In this document: positions 48,122 through 56,603 of the stretch, in pieces
Numbering within the stretch: the stretch's first letter is position 1
How the letters are laid out: each line of letters starts with the position of its first letter
Assembly: GCA_963422285.2 (NCBI GenBank)
Contig: OY729419.2
Location: 682,001 to 746,000 of the forward strand
From: VXYL01 sp963422285
GTDB lineage: Bacteria > Pseudomonadota > Gammaproteobacteria > Pseudomonadales > Azotimanducaceae
DNA length: 64,000 nucleotides
Direction of reading: 5' to 3'
The notes under the pieces: model-generated
Database searches by the model: none
What the model was told of the DNA's origin: nothing
Seen by the model: the letters and a program-made list of their open reading frames with translations, nothing else
Translations under genes and position numbers: made by a program

Positions 48122-48610
48122 TCATGGGTCTTCGTTCCGCTCGCTTTGGCGCGGCATGAGCGCTTCAATGCGAACCACTCGCTCTCGGATGTCGCCGACT
48201 TCGACACGGATGGCGGCATGTTCCTCCTGCATCTCCTTTCTGATCGCCGCGTGTTCCTCCTGCATCTCCTTGCGGATATCGGCATGTTGCCGTTCCATCT
48301 CCGTCAGAACCTGCCCGATGGCAATCCGCAGATCGGCGGTCTGCAGGTAGAGAAAGCCGAAGCCACTGATCATAGCGGTCAATGCGAATGCGCCCATCCA
48401 CTTGAACAGCTCGAACTCGCGCCGGCGAACGACATCCGCTTCGGGTTCTTTCGGCTTCTCGCCGGCGCGAGGAACGGACTCGTCTGCTGAACGCGGCAAC
48501 GCCCCCTCGAGGGCTTTCTCGAGCGCCGCGAGCCTGCCCATTAGAAGTCCGACAGTAGTGTCGAACTCCCGACGCGGGACGCCAGCGTCGGGATTCATCG
48601 TTGTCTCCAT
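48122..48610 (-). CDS. Single-TM coiled-coil protein (paralog of the gene at 46844)
   Basis: 162 residues. The sequence METTMNPDAG, FELFKWMGAFALTAMISG (one TM helix), LQTADLRIAIGQVL and a hendecad coiled coil (KEMQEEHAAIR twice, from 33-bp repeats starting 48215, 48248 and 48281) mirror the gene at 46844 in the same order. The two copies flank the DUF6151 gene, suggesting tandem duplication. Function unknown. Confidence 0.65.
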   Translation of the reverse strand: METTMNPDAGVPRREFDTTVGLLMGRLAALEKALEGALPRSADESVPRAGEKPKEPEADVVRRREFELFKWMGAFALTAMISGFGFLYLQTADLRIAIGQVLTEMERQHADIRKEMQEEHAAIRKEMQEEHAAIRVEVGDIRERVVRIEALMPRQSERNEDP

Positions 48611-48729
48611 CGCAACTTCCTGCTACGTTCCGTCTTCAATGGAGGCGATTCTACGTCCTCGCATCTTCGTGGCGAAGAGCAGTTTCGCCATTCTGCTCGC
48701 CATCCATGCCAGCGTTGTTTTGTAGGAGA

Positions 48730-49710
48730 TCACCCCGAAAATCCGCGAATCGTCAGCACTACCTTGCCGAAGGTTCGATTGCTGGCGATGAGTTCATGGC
48801 CCTCGTCCGCCTGCTCGATGGGCAATTCGCGTTCCACCACGGGCTTGACGGCGCCGCTTTCGAGCAGCGGCCACACCCGCGCCCTCAAGGCGTCCATGAC
48901 CGCTGCCTTGGCGGCGATGGAACGGGCGCGCAGCGTGGAGCCGATCACGCGCATTCGCTTCGCCATGATCCGACCAAGAGAAAGCTTGGCCGATGCGCCG
49001 CCAAGCAGGCCGATGACCACCAGCCGGCCGTCGACGGCAAGACTGGCCAAGTTGTCGGCAAGGTAGGCGCCGCCCACCGGATCCAGGATGACGTCGACAC
49101 CTTGGCCATCCGTCCACGCCGCCACCGCGGGCGCGAAGCTGCCGTCATGGCGGTCGAACCCGGCAGCGGCGCCCAAGGCCACGCAGCGCTCGACTTTCTC
49201 CTGGGAGCCGACGGTGACGAACGTCGGATTGCCGAACGCCCGACACATCTGAACGGCGGCGGTGCCGACGCCGCTGGCGCCGGCGTGCAGCACGACGCGC
49301 TCGCCCCTGGCCAGCTTCGCCTCCATGAACAGGTTGAGATAGGCGGTGGCGAACACCTCGGGCAGCGACGCGGCCTCGGCGAACGACAGCCCGACGGGCC
49401 TTGGCAGCACTTGTCCGGCTGGCACGACGACGGTTTCGGCATAGCCGCCCCCGGCGAGCAGAGCGCAGACTTCGTCGCCCGGCACAACCCGCGTCACGCC
49501 CTCGCCCACCGCGGCCACGACGCCGGCGCATTCCAGCCCCAGGATGGGGCTCGCGCCTGGCGGCGGCGGATAGCCGCCAGCGCGTTGGGCGAGATCCGCG
49601 CGGTTGATCGCAGTGGCGTGGTTTTCGATCCTGACTTGGCCGGGGCCGAGGGCAGGCTCCTCGGCTTCGCCCCAGACCAAGCGATCGCCTTGTACGAGAA
49701 TAGCTTTCAT
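48730..49710 (-). CDS. NAD(P)H-quinone oxidoreductase, zinc-independent MDR
   Basis: 326 residues. The MDR fold of the PIG3/quinone oxidoreductase group is shown by GLECAGVVAAVGEGV, the nucleotide-binding VVLHAGASGVGTAAVQMCRA and DVILDPVGGAYLADNL. No structural zinc cysteines are present. It probably reduces quinones or enoyl-type substrates with NADPH. ATG 49710 is 4 bp after the hisF stop region, so it may be the end of the same transcript. Confidence 0.88.
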   Translation of the reverse strand: MKAILVQGDRLVWGEAEEPALGPGQVRIENHATAINRADLAQRAGGYPPPPGASPILGLECAGVVAAVGEGVTRVVPGDEVCALLAGGGYAETVVVPAGQVLPRPVGLSFAEAASLPEVFATAYLNLFMEAKLARGERVVLHAGASGVGTAAVQMCRAFGNPTFVTVGSQEKVERCVALGAAAGFDRHDGSFAPAVAAWTDGQGVDVILDPVGGAYLADNLASLAVDGRLVVIGLLGGASAKLSLGRIMAKRMRVIGSTLRARSIAAKAAVMDALRARVWPLLESGAVKPVVERELPIEQADEGHELIASNRTFGKVVLTIRGFSG

Positions 49711-49713
49711 CGT

Positions 49714-50493
49714 CTACCAGGACATGCGCATCTTCACGCCTCGTCCGTGAAGATAGCGCTTCAAGCCGGAGACCGTGTAGTCGCCGTAATGCACCATGGA
49801 CGCCACCAGGGCGGCATCCGCCCTGCCTTCGGCGAGCGCGTCGTACAGATGCGCAGGCTCGCCAGCGCCGCCGGAGGCGATGACGGGAATGCGCACCGCC
49901 TCGCTCAACATGCGCGTCAGCTTCAGTTCGTAGCCGGCGCGCGTGCCGTCGGCGTCGATGGAGTTGACCACCAGTTCGCCGGCGCCCAGCCGCTCTCCCT
50001 GCCGCGCCCACGCCAGCGCATCGACGCCCATGGGCCGACGCCCGCCGTCGACGACGATCTCGTAGCCCGAGGGAATGTCCTTGGTGGCCCGCACCCGGCG
50101 GATGTCCATGGACAGCACGATGTTCTGGCTGCCAACGGCATCCGCGCACTCGGCGATCAACGCCGGCCGGCGCACCGCGGCGGAGTTGACGTTGATCTTC
50201 TCCGCCCCCGCCAAACGCAGCGCGGTGGCATCCGCCACCGAGGCGATGCCACCGCCCACCGACAGCGGGATGAACACCTGTTCGGCGACGGCTTCCACTA
50301 CGTCCAGGATGATCTTGCGACCGTCGCTGGAGGCGGTGATATCGTAGAACACCAGTTCGTCGAGGCCATCGAGATAGTACTCCCGCGCCCTCTCCACCGG
50401 ATCGCCGAGGTTCCTGGTATCGACGAACCGCACGCTCTTGGCCAGATGGCCGTCGCGCACATCCAGACAGGCGATGAGGCGTTTGCTAAGCAT
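49714..50493 (-). CDS. hisF: Imidazole glycerol phosphate synthase cyclase subunit
   Basis: 259 residues, full length. TIM-barrel motifs: RLIACLDVRDGHLAKSVRF (catalytic Asp), LSVGGGI, NVNSAA, and the catalytic second Asp in NSIDADGTRAGYEL; then IASGGAGEP. It uses ammonia from HisH to form IGP and AICAR from PRFAR in histidine synthesis. The start overlaps the endonuclease gene by 8 bp. hisH is 2.3 kb upstream, separated by the RM pair. Confidence 0.95.
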   Translation of the reverse strand: MLSKRLIACLDVRDGHLAKSVRFVDTRNLGDPVERAREYYLDGLDELVFYDITASSDGRKIILDVVEAVAEQVFIPLSVGGGIASVADATALRLAGAEKINVNSAAVRRPALIAECADAVGSQNIVLSMDIRRVRATKDIPSGYEIVVDGGRRPMGVDALAWARQGERLGAGELVVNSIDADGTRAGYELKLTRMLSEAVRIPVIASGGAGEPAHLYDALAEGRADAALVASMVHYGDYTVSGLKRYLHGRGVKMRMSW

Positions 50494-51580
50494 CCGAGTC
50501 CTTCGGTGTCAAACCCGCTACCCCAAATGTCGGCGCACCGATGCCATCGGCGCCGCCAGGAGGTTCGTCGCGATCGTAGTCGCCTTCCAGCGAAGGCTTG
50601 CGGTTGACGAGCAAGGTCTCTCCTCCCACCGCCAACTCGATGTTGCCATCTCGTACACTCGCTGCGAACCTAGGCAGGGCTTCAGGAGCCTCCGACAGCA
50701 ACTGGTCGAGCGGGGAGCGAATGTAAGCCTGCAGAAAGCATGGCATCGTTGGGCCGGCAAGTTCATCAAGGTGCTGCCAAGCGTTTGCTCCGATGTAGGC
50801 CTCTCCTTCAGCCGCACGGAATGCTCGTTCGAGTTCGACAAGTTTCGGGTTTGCCGTGCCGTCGAGGACGATCAGGACGGGCGTAAATCCGCTTGCTTGA
50901 CAATCCATAGGAAAATCCAACTCCTCCCTCCAACGTCCCTGTCCCGAAGCGGCGATAGTCAATCGAATCTTCAGTTCATAAGCGCGACGGTCCAGGATGC
51001 AATCCACTTGGCGACCCTTGCTTGTGTCCCGGTGCCTCTTGACAGGACTGTTTGATGCAGGTGCAGGCGTACCGCTAACGGCATTCGCTATCACAGGCTC
51101 GAACAAGTAGCCGGTTTCCTGCCCTGCTCGATTGTCGATATCGAACATCCACTTGCGCCAGATCAAGAAAGCTGCCAATGCTCCGGAACCAAGGACACCG
51201 TACTGGAGCAAACCACGAGGTCCTACCTGCTCAAGAGTGGGCATAGGTTGGGTTTCAAGGATCGTCTCGTATTTCAACCTCGCCTTGTGCAAAGCAGCTA
51301 AGCAGGCGAAGTACATGTCCCCGTCTGCATTGAGTCCCACGAGCCGCTCGAACATCTTGCGCGGGTTGTCCGATGCGAGGCGCAAAGCGTCGTTCGGCTC
51401 GGCAAAGAATTGCGCAAGATCGGCCGGAACATCAGGGAAGTGCCGTCCTAAGTCCAGGTCCAGCGCGATGCGCCCAATAAGATAGGCACACATGTCGTCG
51501 TCGAGCCCTGCTGCCTGGCCGCCACCGTCCAAGGCCCGTGCCTTTGTCCAAACCGCCTGCTGCGTTTTCGTCAGGGCCAT
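50486..51580 (-). CDS. ApaLI-like type II restriction endonuclease
   Basis: 364 residues from ATG 51580. The nuclease core is GRQVDCILDRRAYELKIR (Asp then Glu-x-Lys), preceded by WMFDIDNRAGQETGYLFEP and followed by ASGQGRWREELDFP, which fit the ApaLI family (target GTGCAC) from memory. The start overlaps the methyltransferase gene by 10 bp and the end overlaps hisF by 8 bp, so it is translated in the same operon. No frameshift or stop is seen. Specificity is inferred from family resemblance only. Confidence 0.7.
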   Translation of the reverse strand: MALTKTQQAVWTKARALDGGGQAAGLDDDMCAYLIGRIALDLDLGRHFPDVPADLAQFFAEPNDALRLASDNPRKMFERLVGLNADGDMYFACLAALHKARLKYETILETQPMPTLEQVGPRGLLQYGVLGSGALAAFLIWRKWMFDIDNRAGQETGYLFEPVIANAVSGTPAPASNSPVKRHRDTSKGRQVDCILDRRAYELKIRLTIAASGQGRWREELDFPMDCQASGFTPVLIVLDGTANPKLVELERAFRAAEGEAYIGANAWQHLDELAGPTMPCFLQAYIRSPLDQLLSEAPEALPRFAASVRDGNIELAVGGETLLVNRKPSLEGDYDRDEPPGGADGIGAPTFGVAGLTPKDSDA

Positions 51581-52791
51581 AGCGATGATTGCCTGCTGGG
51601 AGGCCAACCACTCTGGAAGCGCTGTACGACACGACGGCTTACTGCCTGAAGGGCTGGACTCATGCCGGACGACAGCGTCGGCGCGAAGCTCAGCAGCGCA
51701 CCCTTGCCCTGCCTTGGCAGAGCTCGCGCAATGCCGCCGGCAAGGTATTCGGCCAAGCGCCAGGCGAACAGCGGCGGCACGGCATTGCCGATGAGCCGAG
51801 CGCGATCCCGACGCGAGCCTCGGAAGACGAAGGTGTCCGGGAAGGTCTGGATCCTCGCGCACTCCCGCAGGGTGAGACAGCGTTGCTCGAAGGGATGCAG
51901 GAACTCGCCGATCGCGCCTGTCGTAATCGCCTTCGACGGTTGCTCGGGGTCGAGCCGTCGCAGCCCAGCCGGCGCACCGCCTCGGCGTTGCGTCGGCGTT
52001 CCGTCCATGACTCTGCGAAACGCACGGCGACGGTAGCTGTCGTGCCACAGGTGGGCCGGCAAGTCCTTCATGCATTGGCCGGGTTGCAGCAATTTCGCTC
52101 GATCGACATGCGCCGGCTTCATCGCCAAGTAACCGTGGTCGAACTCGTCGGGCGGCGCTTTCGATGCGAGTTCGCGGGCTGGAGGCAGTCCTTCGAGCGC
52201 GGCGCCAAGGGTTGGCGTCGGCGGCAATGCGCCGTTGGTCCCCAGCACGGCGCCAGGTGCGCCATAGGCGCGGTGGGTGGCGTCGGGAAATCCGGGATCC
52301 CAGCCAAGGCCGCCGATCACCACCACTCTCTTGCAGTGCTGCGGGACGCCAAAAGTGGCGGCGTTCACCTTGCGCAGATGCATCTGGTAGCCCGCTTCGA
52401 AGAGAGGTTCGAGCAGATCGAAGACGAACCTGCCATCGCCTCCGGTGAGAAATCCCTCGACGTTCTCGAACAGGAAAGCCGACGGTCGATGCTCCGCCAC
52501 GAGGGTGGCGAAAACGCCAACGAGAGTATTGCGATGATCGTCCTCCCTGCGCCGGCCGGCGGAAGAGAATCCCTGGCAGGGCGGCCCACCGACGATAACC
52601 GCGGCATCGGGCAAGAGCAGCGTCGGCGAGATGGCGACCGCCTCTGCCCCATGGCTGAAGTTGCCCCGGTAGGTCTCGACCGCCCGCTGCCAATGATCTA
52701 ACGCTGCGACGACAGGGAATCTGGCTTGCTGAAAACCCAAGGACAGTCCTCCCGCGCCGCAAAAGAGATCGACTACGGTAGCGGCTCGCAT
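51571..52791 (-). CDS. DNA cytosine-C5 methyltransferase
   Basis: 406 residues with all main C5-methylase motifs in order: DLFCGAGGLSLGF (I), GGPPCQGFSSAG with the catalytic Cys (IV), FENVEGF (VI), a target-recognition region near residues 190-290, and LTLRECARIQTFP plus ARLIGNAVPP (IX-X). It methylates cytosine in the site of the adjoining nuclease to protect host DNA. ATG 52791 overlaps the hisH stop by one base. Intact. Confidence 0.88.
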   Translation of the reverse strand: MRAATVVDLFCGAGGLSLGFQQARFPVVAALDHWQRAVETYRGNFSHGAEAVAISPTLLLPDAAVIVGGPPCQGFSSAGRRREDDHRNTLVGVFATLVAEHRPSAFLFENVEGFLTGGDGRFVFDLLEPLFEAGYQMHLRKVNAATFGVPQHCKRVVVIGGLGWDPGFPDATHRAYGAPGAVLGTNGALPPTPTLGAALEGLPPARELASKAPPDEFDHGYLAMKPAHVDRAKLLQPGQCMKDLPAHLWHDSYRRRAFRRVMDGTPTQRRGGAPAGLRRLDPEQPSKAITTGAIGEFLHPFEQRCLTLRECARIQTFPDTFVFRGSRRDRARLIGNAVPPLFAWRLAEYLAGGIARALPRQGKGALLSFAPTLSSGMSPALQAVSRRVVQRFQSGWPPSRQSSLWP

Positions 52792-53432
52792 CAGTGTTCC
52801 GGCGGACGATGCGCACCGTCCCAGGCGGCGAAGCGCTCGAGCAGGCGCAGGCCGGCGCGGCCGCTCTTCTCCGGATGGAACTGCGTCGCCACGTAGTTGG
52901 CTCGGCCCAGCGCCGAGCAGAACGTCCCCTCGTAGGTGGACTCGGCCAGCACGTCGGCTCGATTCGTCGGCACCGGGCGGTAGGCATGCACGAAGTAGAA
53001 CTCGTCGCCTTCTTCGATGCCGTCGAGCACCGGATGCGGCTGCACGACGCGCACCGCGTTCCAGCCCATGTGCGGCACCTTGAGGCCGGGATCGTCCAGG
53101 CGGAAGCGGCGCACGTCGCCGGGCACCAGCGCCAAGGTTTCGGTGTCGTTCTCCTCGGAGCGCTGCAAGGAAATCTGCAAGCCCAGGCAGATGCCGAGAA
53201 TGGGCGTGCCGGCGTGGAACGCATCCACCAGCGCCGCGCCGACGCCGCTGGCCGTCAAGCTGCGCATGGCGCTGCCGGCGGCGCCGACGCCGGGAAAGAC
53301 GATTCGATCGGCGCCGCGCACGCGAGCCGGATCGTTGGAAATCCGCGCTGGCAGGCCCACTTCCCGACAGGCGCGCTGGACGCTGCGAAGATTGCCGGCG
53401 TCGTAGTCGACGATGATGGCGCCAGACGACAA
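52791..53432 (-). CDS. hisH: Imidazole glycerol phosphate synthase glutaminase subunit
   Basis: 213 residues. Class I glutamine amidotransferase residues are present: nucleophile Cys in GICLGLQISL (near residue 82), and His/Glu in QFHPEKSG near the end. An oxyanion region PGVGAAGSAMRSL is visible. It supplies ammonia to HisF. The stop overlaps the methyltransferase ATG (TGATG), so the his operon runs straight into the RM pair. Confidence 0.95.
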   Translation of the reverse strand: MSSGAIIVDYDAGNLRSVQRACREVGLPARISNDPARVRGADRIVFPGVGAAGSAMRSLTASGVGAALVDAFHAGTPILGICLGLQISLQRSEENDTETLALVPGDVRRFRLDDPGLKVPHMGWNAVRVVQPHPVLDGIEEGDEFYFVHAYRPVPTNRADVLAESTYEGTFCSALGRANYVATQFHPEKSGRAGLRLLERFAAWDGAHRPPEH

Positions 53433-53436
53433 GGCG

Positions 53437-53769
53437 CTACTTCCTGCGCCAGCGGCCCGACACCTTGACGTAGCGGCTTGGCTGCGTCCTCTCGATGGCG
53501 CGCTGGCCGGCGCGAGCTTCCACGTCGGCCAGCGCGATGCCGTTATCGTCGGCGATACGCCGGTAGCGGGCGCGGCGCTTGGCGTTCACGTCGTCGACCA
53601 GTGCCCGGCCCCCGGCCGGCGCATCGGCCTGCACGAGGCCGAGGTAGCCGTTCTCCTTCTCGCCCACCAGTTCCGCGTACTTGGCGGCGCGCAGATCCAT
53701 GCCCAGCGCCGAGAGGGCAAGCACCGCGATGGTCGCGGCCAGCGCGTATTTCGAAACTTTCCGTCGCAT
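53437..53769 (-). CDS. ydbL: YdbL family (DUF1318) periplasmic protein
   Basis: 110 residues from ATG 53769. A signal-type hydrophobic stretch (YALAATIAVLALSALGMDL) is followed by the DUF1318 core AKYAELVGEKENGYLGLVQ and VNAKRRARYRRIADDNGIAL. It works with YdbH and YnbE in outer-membrane lipid homeostasis. The start overlaps the ynbE stop (TAATG). Confidence 0.85.
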   Translation of the reverse strand: MRRKVSKYALAATIAVLALSALGMDLRAAKYAELVGEKENGYLGLVQADAPAGGRALVDDVNAKRRARYRRIADDNGIALADVEARAGQRAIERTQPSRYVKVSGRWRRK

Positions 53770-53978
53770 TAGAACAACTCGCTGTCTTCGCCGAAGAGGT
53801 CGTCGAGTTCCTCGTCCACCTTGACGAGAATCTCGTGCTTGATGTTGACGTTCAGATTGATGGTGATGGGTTCGTCCGTAGCCACCTTCACCGTCGGCGC
53901 GCAGGCCGCGGCCAGTGCCGTCAGCGCCCAAGCCATCCCCAGTCGCCGCCGCATCGGTTTATTCCCTTTCCAGGCCAT
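53769..53978 (-). CDS. ynbE: YnbE family lipoprotein
   Basis: 69 residues with signal and lipobox (ALTALAAACAP), then the conserved VNIKHEILVKVDEELDDLF. In E. coli YnbE extends the YdbH bridge at the outer membrane. A later start at 53954 is possible. The gene begins inside the end of ydbH. Confidence 0.85.
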   Translation of the reverse strand: MAWKGNKPMRRRLGMAWALTALAAACAPTVKVATDEPITINLNVNIKHEILVKVDEELDDLFGEDSELF

Positions 53979-55550
53979 GTTCCATCCGCCTGCCGACTCG
54001 ATCCGACAACTGTAGCGACTTCAGCAGCGCCGGCAAGTCCTGCGTGACGTTCACGTTGTAGTGGATCGGGCGGCCGGCTTCGATTTCGGGATTGCGGCCT
54101 TCAAGCCGGATGCCGAGAGCGAGCGTACCGTTCCGGGCATAGTCCACATCCACTGCCAGATGCTGGTAGCGGAAATCGCCGAGCGCATGCAGCGCGAAGT
54201 CCAGGCCGGTGCGATCCGCCAGCGCCGCCGCATCCGCGGCGCCGGAGTAGCGGACGACGACGCCGGGCGGACGCGCCTCGAAGCGGCCGGCGGCTACGGT
54301 GGGAACGCCGGCTTCGAGGCGCACCGGCACGGTGCCGTCGAGTACGCCGCTGCCCGTGACCGCCTCGCCCTGGAGCGCGAGAACATCGGCCACCTGGATG
54401 CCTTCAATGCGCAGATCGAACGCGGCGTCGTGGCTCGAAGCATCGTAGGCGGAGGGATCGATTGAGAACGTGCCGCCGAGGGCCTAGCCGGCGGACGAAC
54501 GAACATGGAATGCCAGCGACTCGCCGGTAGCCACGCCGACCATCGCCCGCAGCGAGTGGATCGGAAAGCTGACATCCACCGTGGCGGCCGCGAGCACCAT
54601 GTCGCCAAACATCTCTTTGCCGCCAGCGTACCGGGCCTGCCCTTGGGCCGAGATGCCGCGCACAACGATATCGTCCAGGCGCGCCGTGCCATCCTGGATG
54701 CCAAGGCAACGCGCCCGTCAGTCATCCGCACCTCGCCCCGCAGTTCCGCCGCGAAGTCCCCGGCGGCAGCCTCCACGGCCAAGCTGAAGCTACCTTGCAC
54801 TTGTGCGGCATCCATCAGTTCGGCCACGGTGAAACGCCGCGGCAGCGCGACGTCGAGTTCGGCTTCCAGCGATCCATCGAAGCCGGGCTGCGCGACGAAG
54901 CGCCGTACGCTCTCTGCGCTCAGCGTCGCGGTCAGCGTGACGACGAGGCCCGTGGCATCGAGGGTGCCGTTCACCGCGACGGCGATGCCAGCGGGATCGG
55001 CCAGACGCAGCGCGAACGTCCCGGACCGTTGCAGGTCGAAATCGACGGCCGCATCGGCGATGGCAAGCGCGACGGATGCTTCCTCGGCATCGAGAGCGAA
55101 CCGCCCGGCTACCGCCGCGGGGAGCCCCTGGATACTGAGGGCCCGGATCGCCATCTGCTCCACAGGCACGGCTTCCCACAACGCCGCCGGCGCAAGCCAA
55201 GCGGCGAGGGCGTCATCAAGGCTCGCTTCGCCAGCCGCGAGCCGCGCCTCGACCTGCTCGATTTGCACCTGCGCAATGCGCCCTGCCAGCAGCTCCGACG
55301 GCGTGTACGCCACGGCCGCTTGCCGGACATCGAAGCAGTGCCCGGCGTAGACGAACGAAAGCGCTTCCAGATGCACACCCGACCACCCAGGCCGCTGCAT
55401 GCGAATCGCCAATTCCGCCACGCCGAGGGGTCGCAGACAGTCCGCCAGCACGAGCGGCACAAGCCACGGCGAAACCAGTACGCCGTGGCCAGCACGGCTT
55501 GTCGCCATCGCCGCGGCGGCGATGGTCTTCCATGCGATCCTCAAAGACAT
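53959..55550 (-). pseudogene. ydbH: YdbH family intermembrane lipid-transfer protein, broken
   Basis: From ATG 55550 (MSLRIAWK) the frame runs through an AsmA-like repetitive beta region and shifts by one base near 54700 (after MTDGRVALA, the next frame continues QDGTARLDDIVVRG). The second frame has TAG at 54484-54486 between FHVRSSAG and ALGGTFSID, then goes on to the typical YdbH C-terminus (NPEIEAGRPIHYNVN). Total length is about 530 codons against roughly 850 in E. coli, so it is shortened as well. ynbE and ydbL downstream are intact. Confidence 0.75.
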
Positions 55551-55699
55551 CCCATGCCACCCGAATTGCGTCCGCTTTGCCTGAGACGGCCGGCAGCACC
55601 CGAAAGCCTGTCGGATTCGCCGCGCCGGCAGCAAGGCCGGATGGCCAATTTTCCACCACGCCATGCCACGATCGTGCCGGCCCCTCGGCATCGCCTAGG

Positions 55700-56357
55700 G
55701 CGGCGATCCGCCATCCTCAGGCATTGGGCTTTGGGGTTGGTACGAAACAAGACGGGCATGGGAATGCGACATCTTCTGCTGACGAGCAGCGCCTCTTCGG
55801 TAAACATGAAACGGTCGAGATGGACGTAGGCGAGCGCGAAGCGATAGTCGTTGCGCCTCCGTTCGGTTCGTATGGCAACTTCAGCTCCCGTCCGTGGGCC
55901 GGCCTTGCTGCCGCCGAACAGCCGGTCATCGGCACCGCCTTCCCACTCGACGAACTCGGCCAGTCGGAGAACCCCGAACATCGAACTCATCATCTCGAAG
56001 AAGCGGACAAAGTTGCTCGCGCACCACCTCGAACCCGTAGTTCTCCAAGGTACGCAGTTCCAGGGCATAGCGAGCCGGGGCCGTCTGGGCGTTCAACACT
56101 GCCCCGAGTCCCAGGTTGGACGGGCGGCCCCTGGCTGAACTTCGGTTGCGCACGGCTGCGATGCCACCGCGACGGTCGAATACGGCCTCCAACGGCGAGG
56201 TCTTTGCGTCTGCAAGAAATGCGAAGACATCGACGATATTGCTCTTGCCGGCACCGTTCTGGCCAACTAGAAAGGTCGGGTCGGCGAGCTCGATTTCAGC
56301 CGATAGAAGGCTCCGAAAACGCTTCAAACGCAGGCTGTCAAGCATGGGAACAGTCAT
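55700..56357 (-). pseudogene. RecF/OLD-like AAA ATPase, frameshifted
   Basis: From ATG 56357 or 56345 it reads MLDSLRLKRFRSL and the P-loop FLVGQNGAGKSNIVDVFAFL, then ALELRTLENYGFEVVREQL. After about 56010 the frame degrades; another frame continues FFEMMSSMFGVLRLAEFVEW and NDYRFALAYVHLDRF. No Walker B is found. It is a decayed defence-type ATPase downstream of the OLD-like gene. Confidence 0.5.
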
Positions 56358-56603
56358 GCGTCGCCTCGGGATCGCAAGCAACATGGCGTCCAGCACCCGC
56401 TGTTCGCGGCAGCCGCGCGGATAGAGCGCGGAATGGGCGTTGGTCATACGCAGAAAATCGGATCCATGCTCCTGTTCGGAAGTGGCCAGCGCCCGCAGGG
56501 CGTTTGCGGGCCCGCCCGCAGCAGCATGGCGGCATGCACGCAGTTCAGCGCGGCCAAGCGCCTGCATTCGCACGGGATCATCGGCACTGCCCGGCGTCCG
56601 CGT

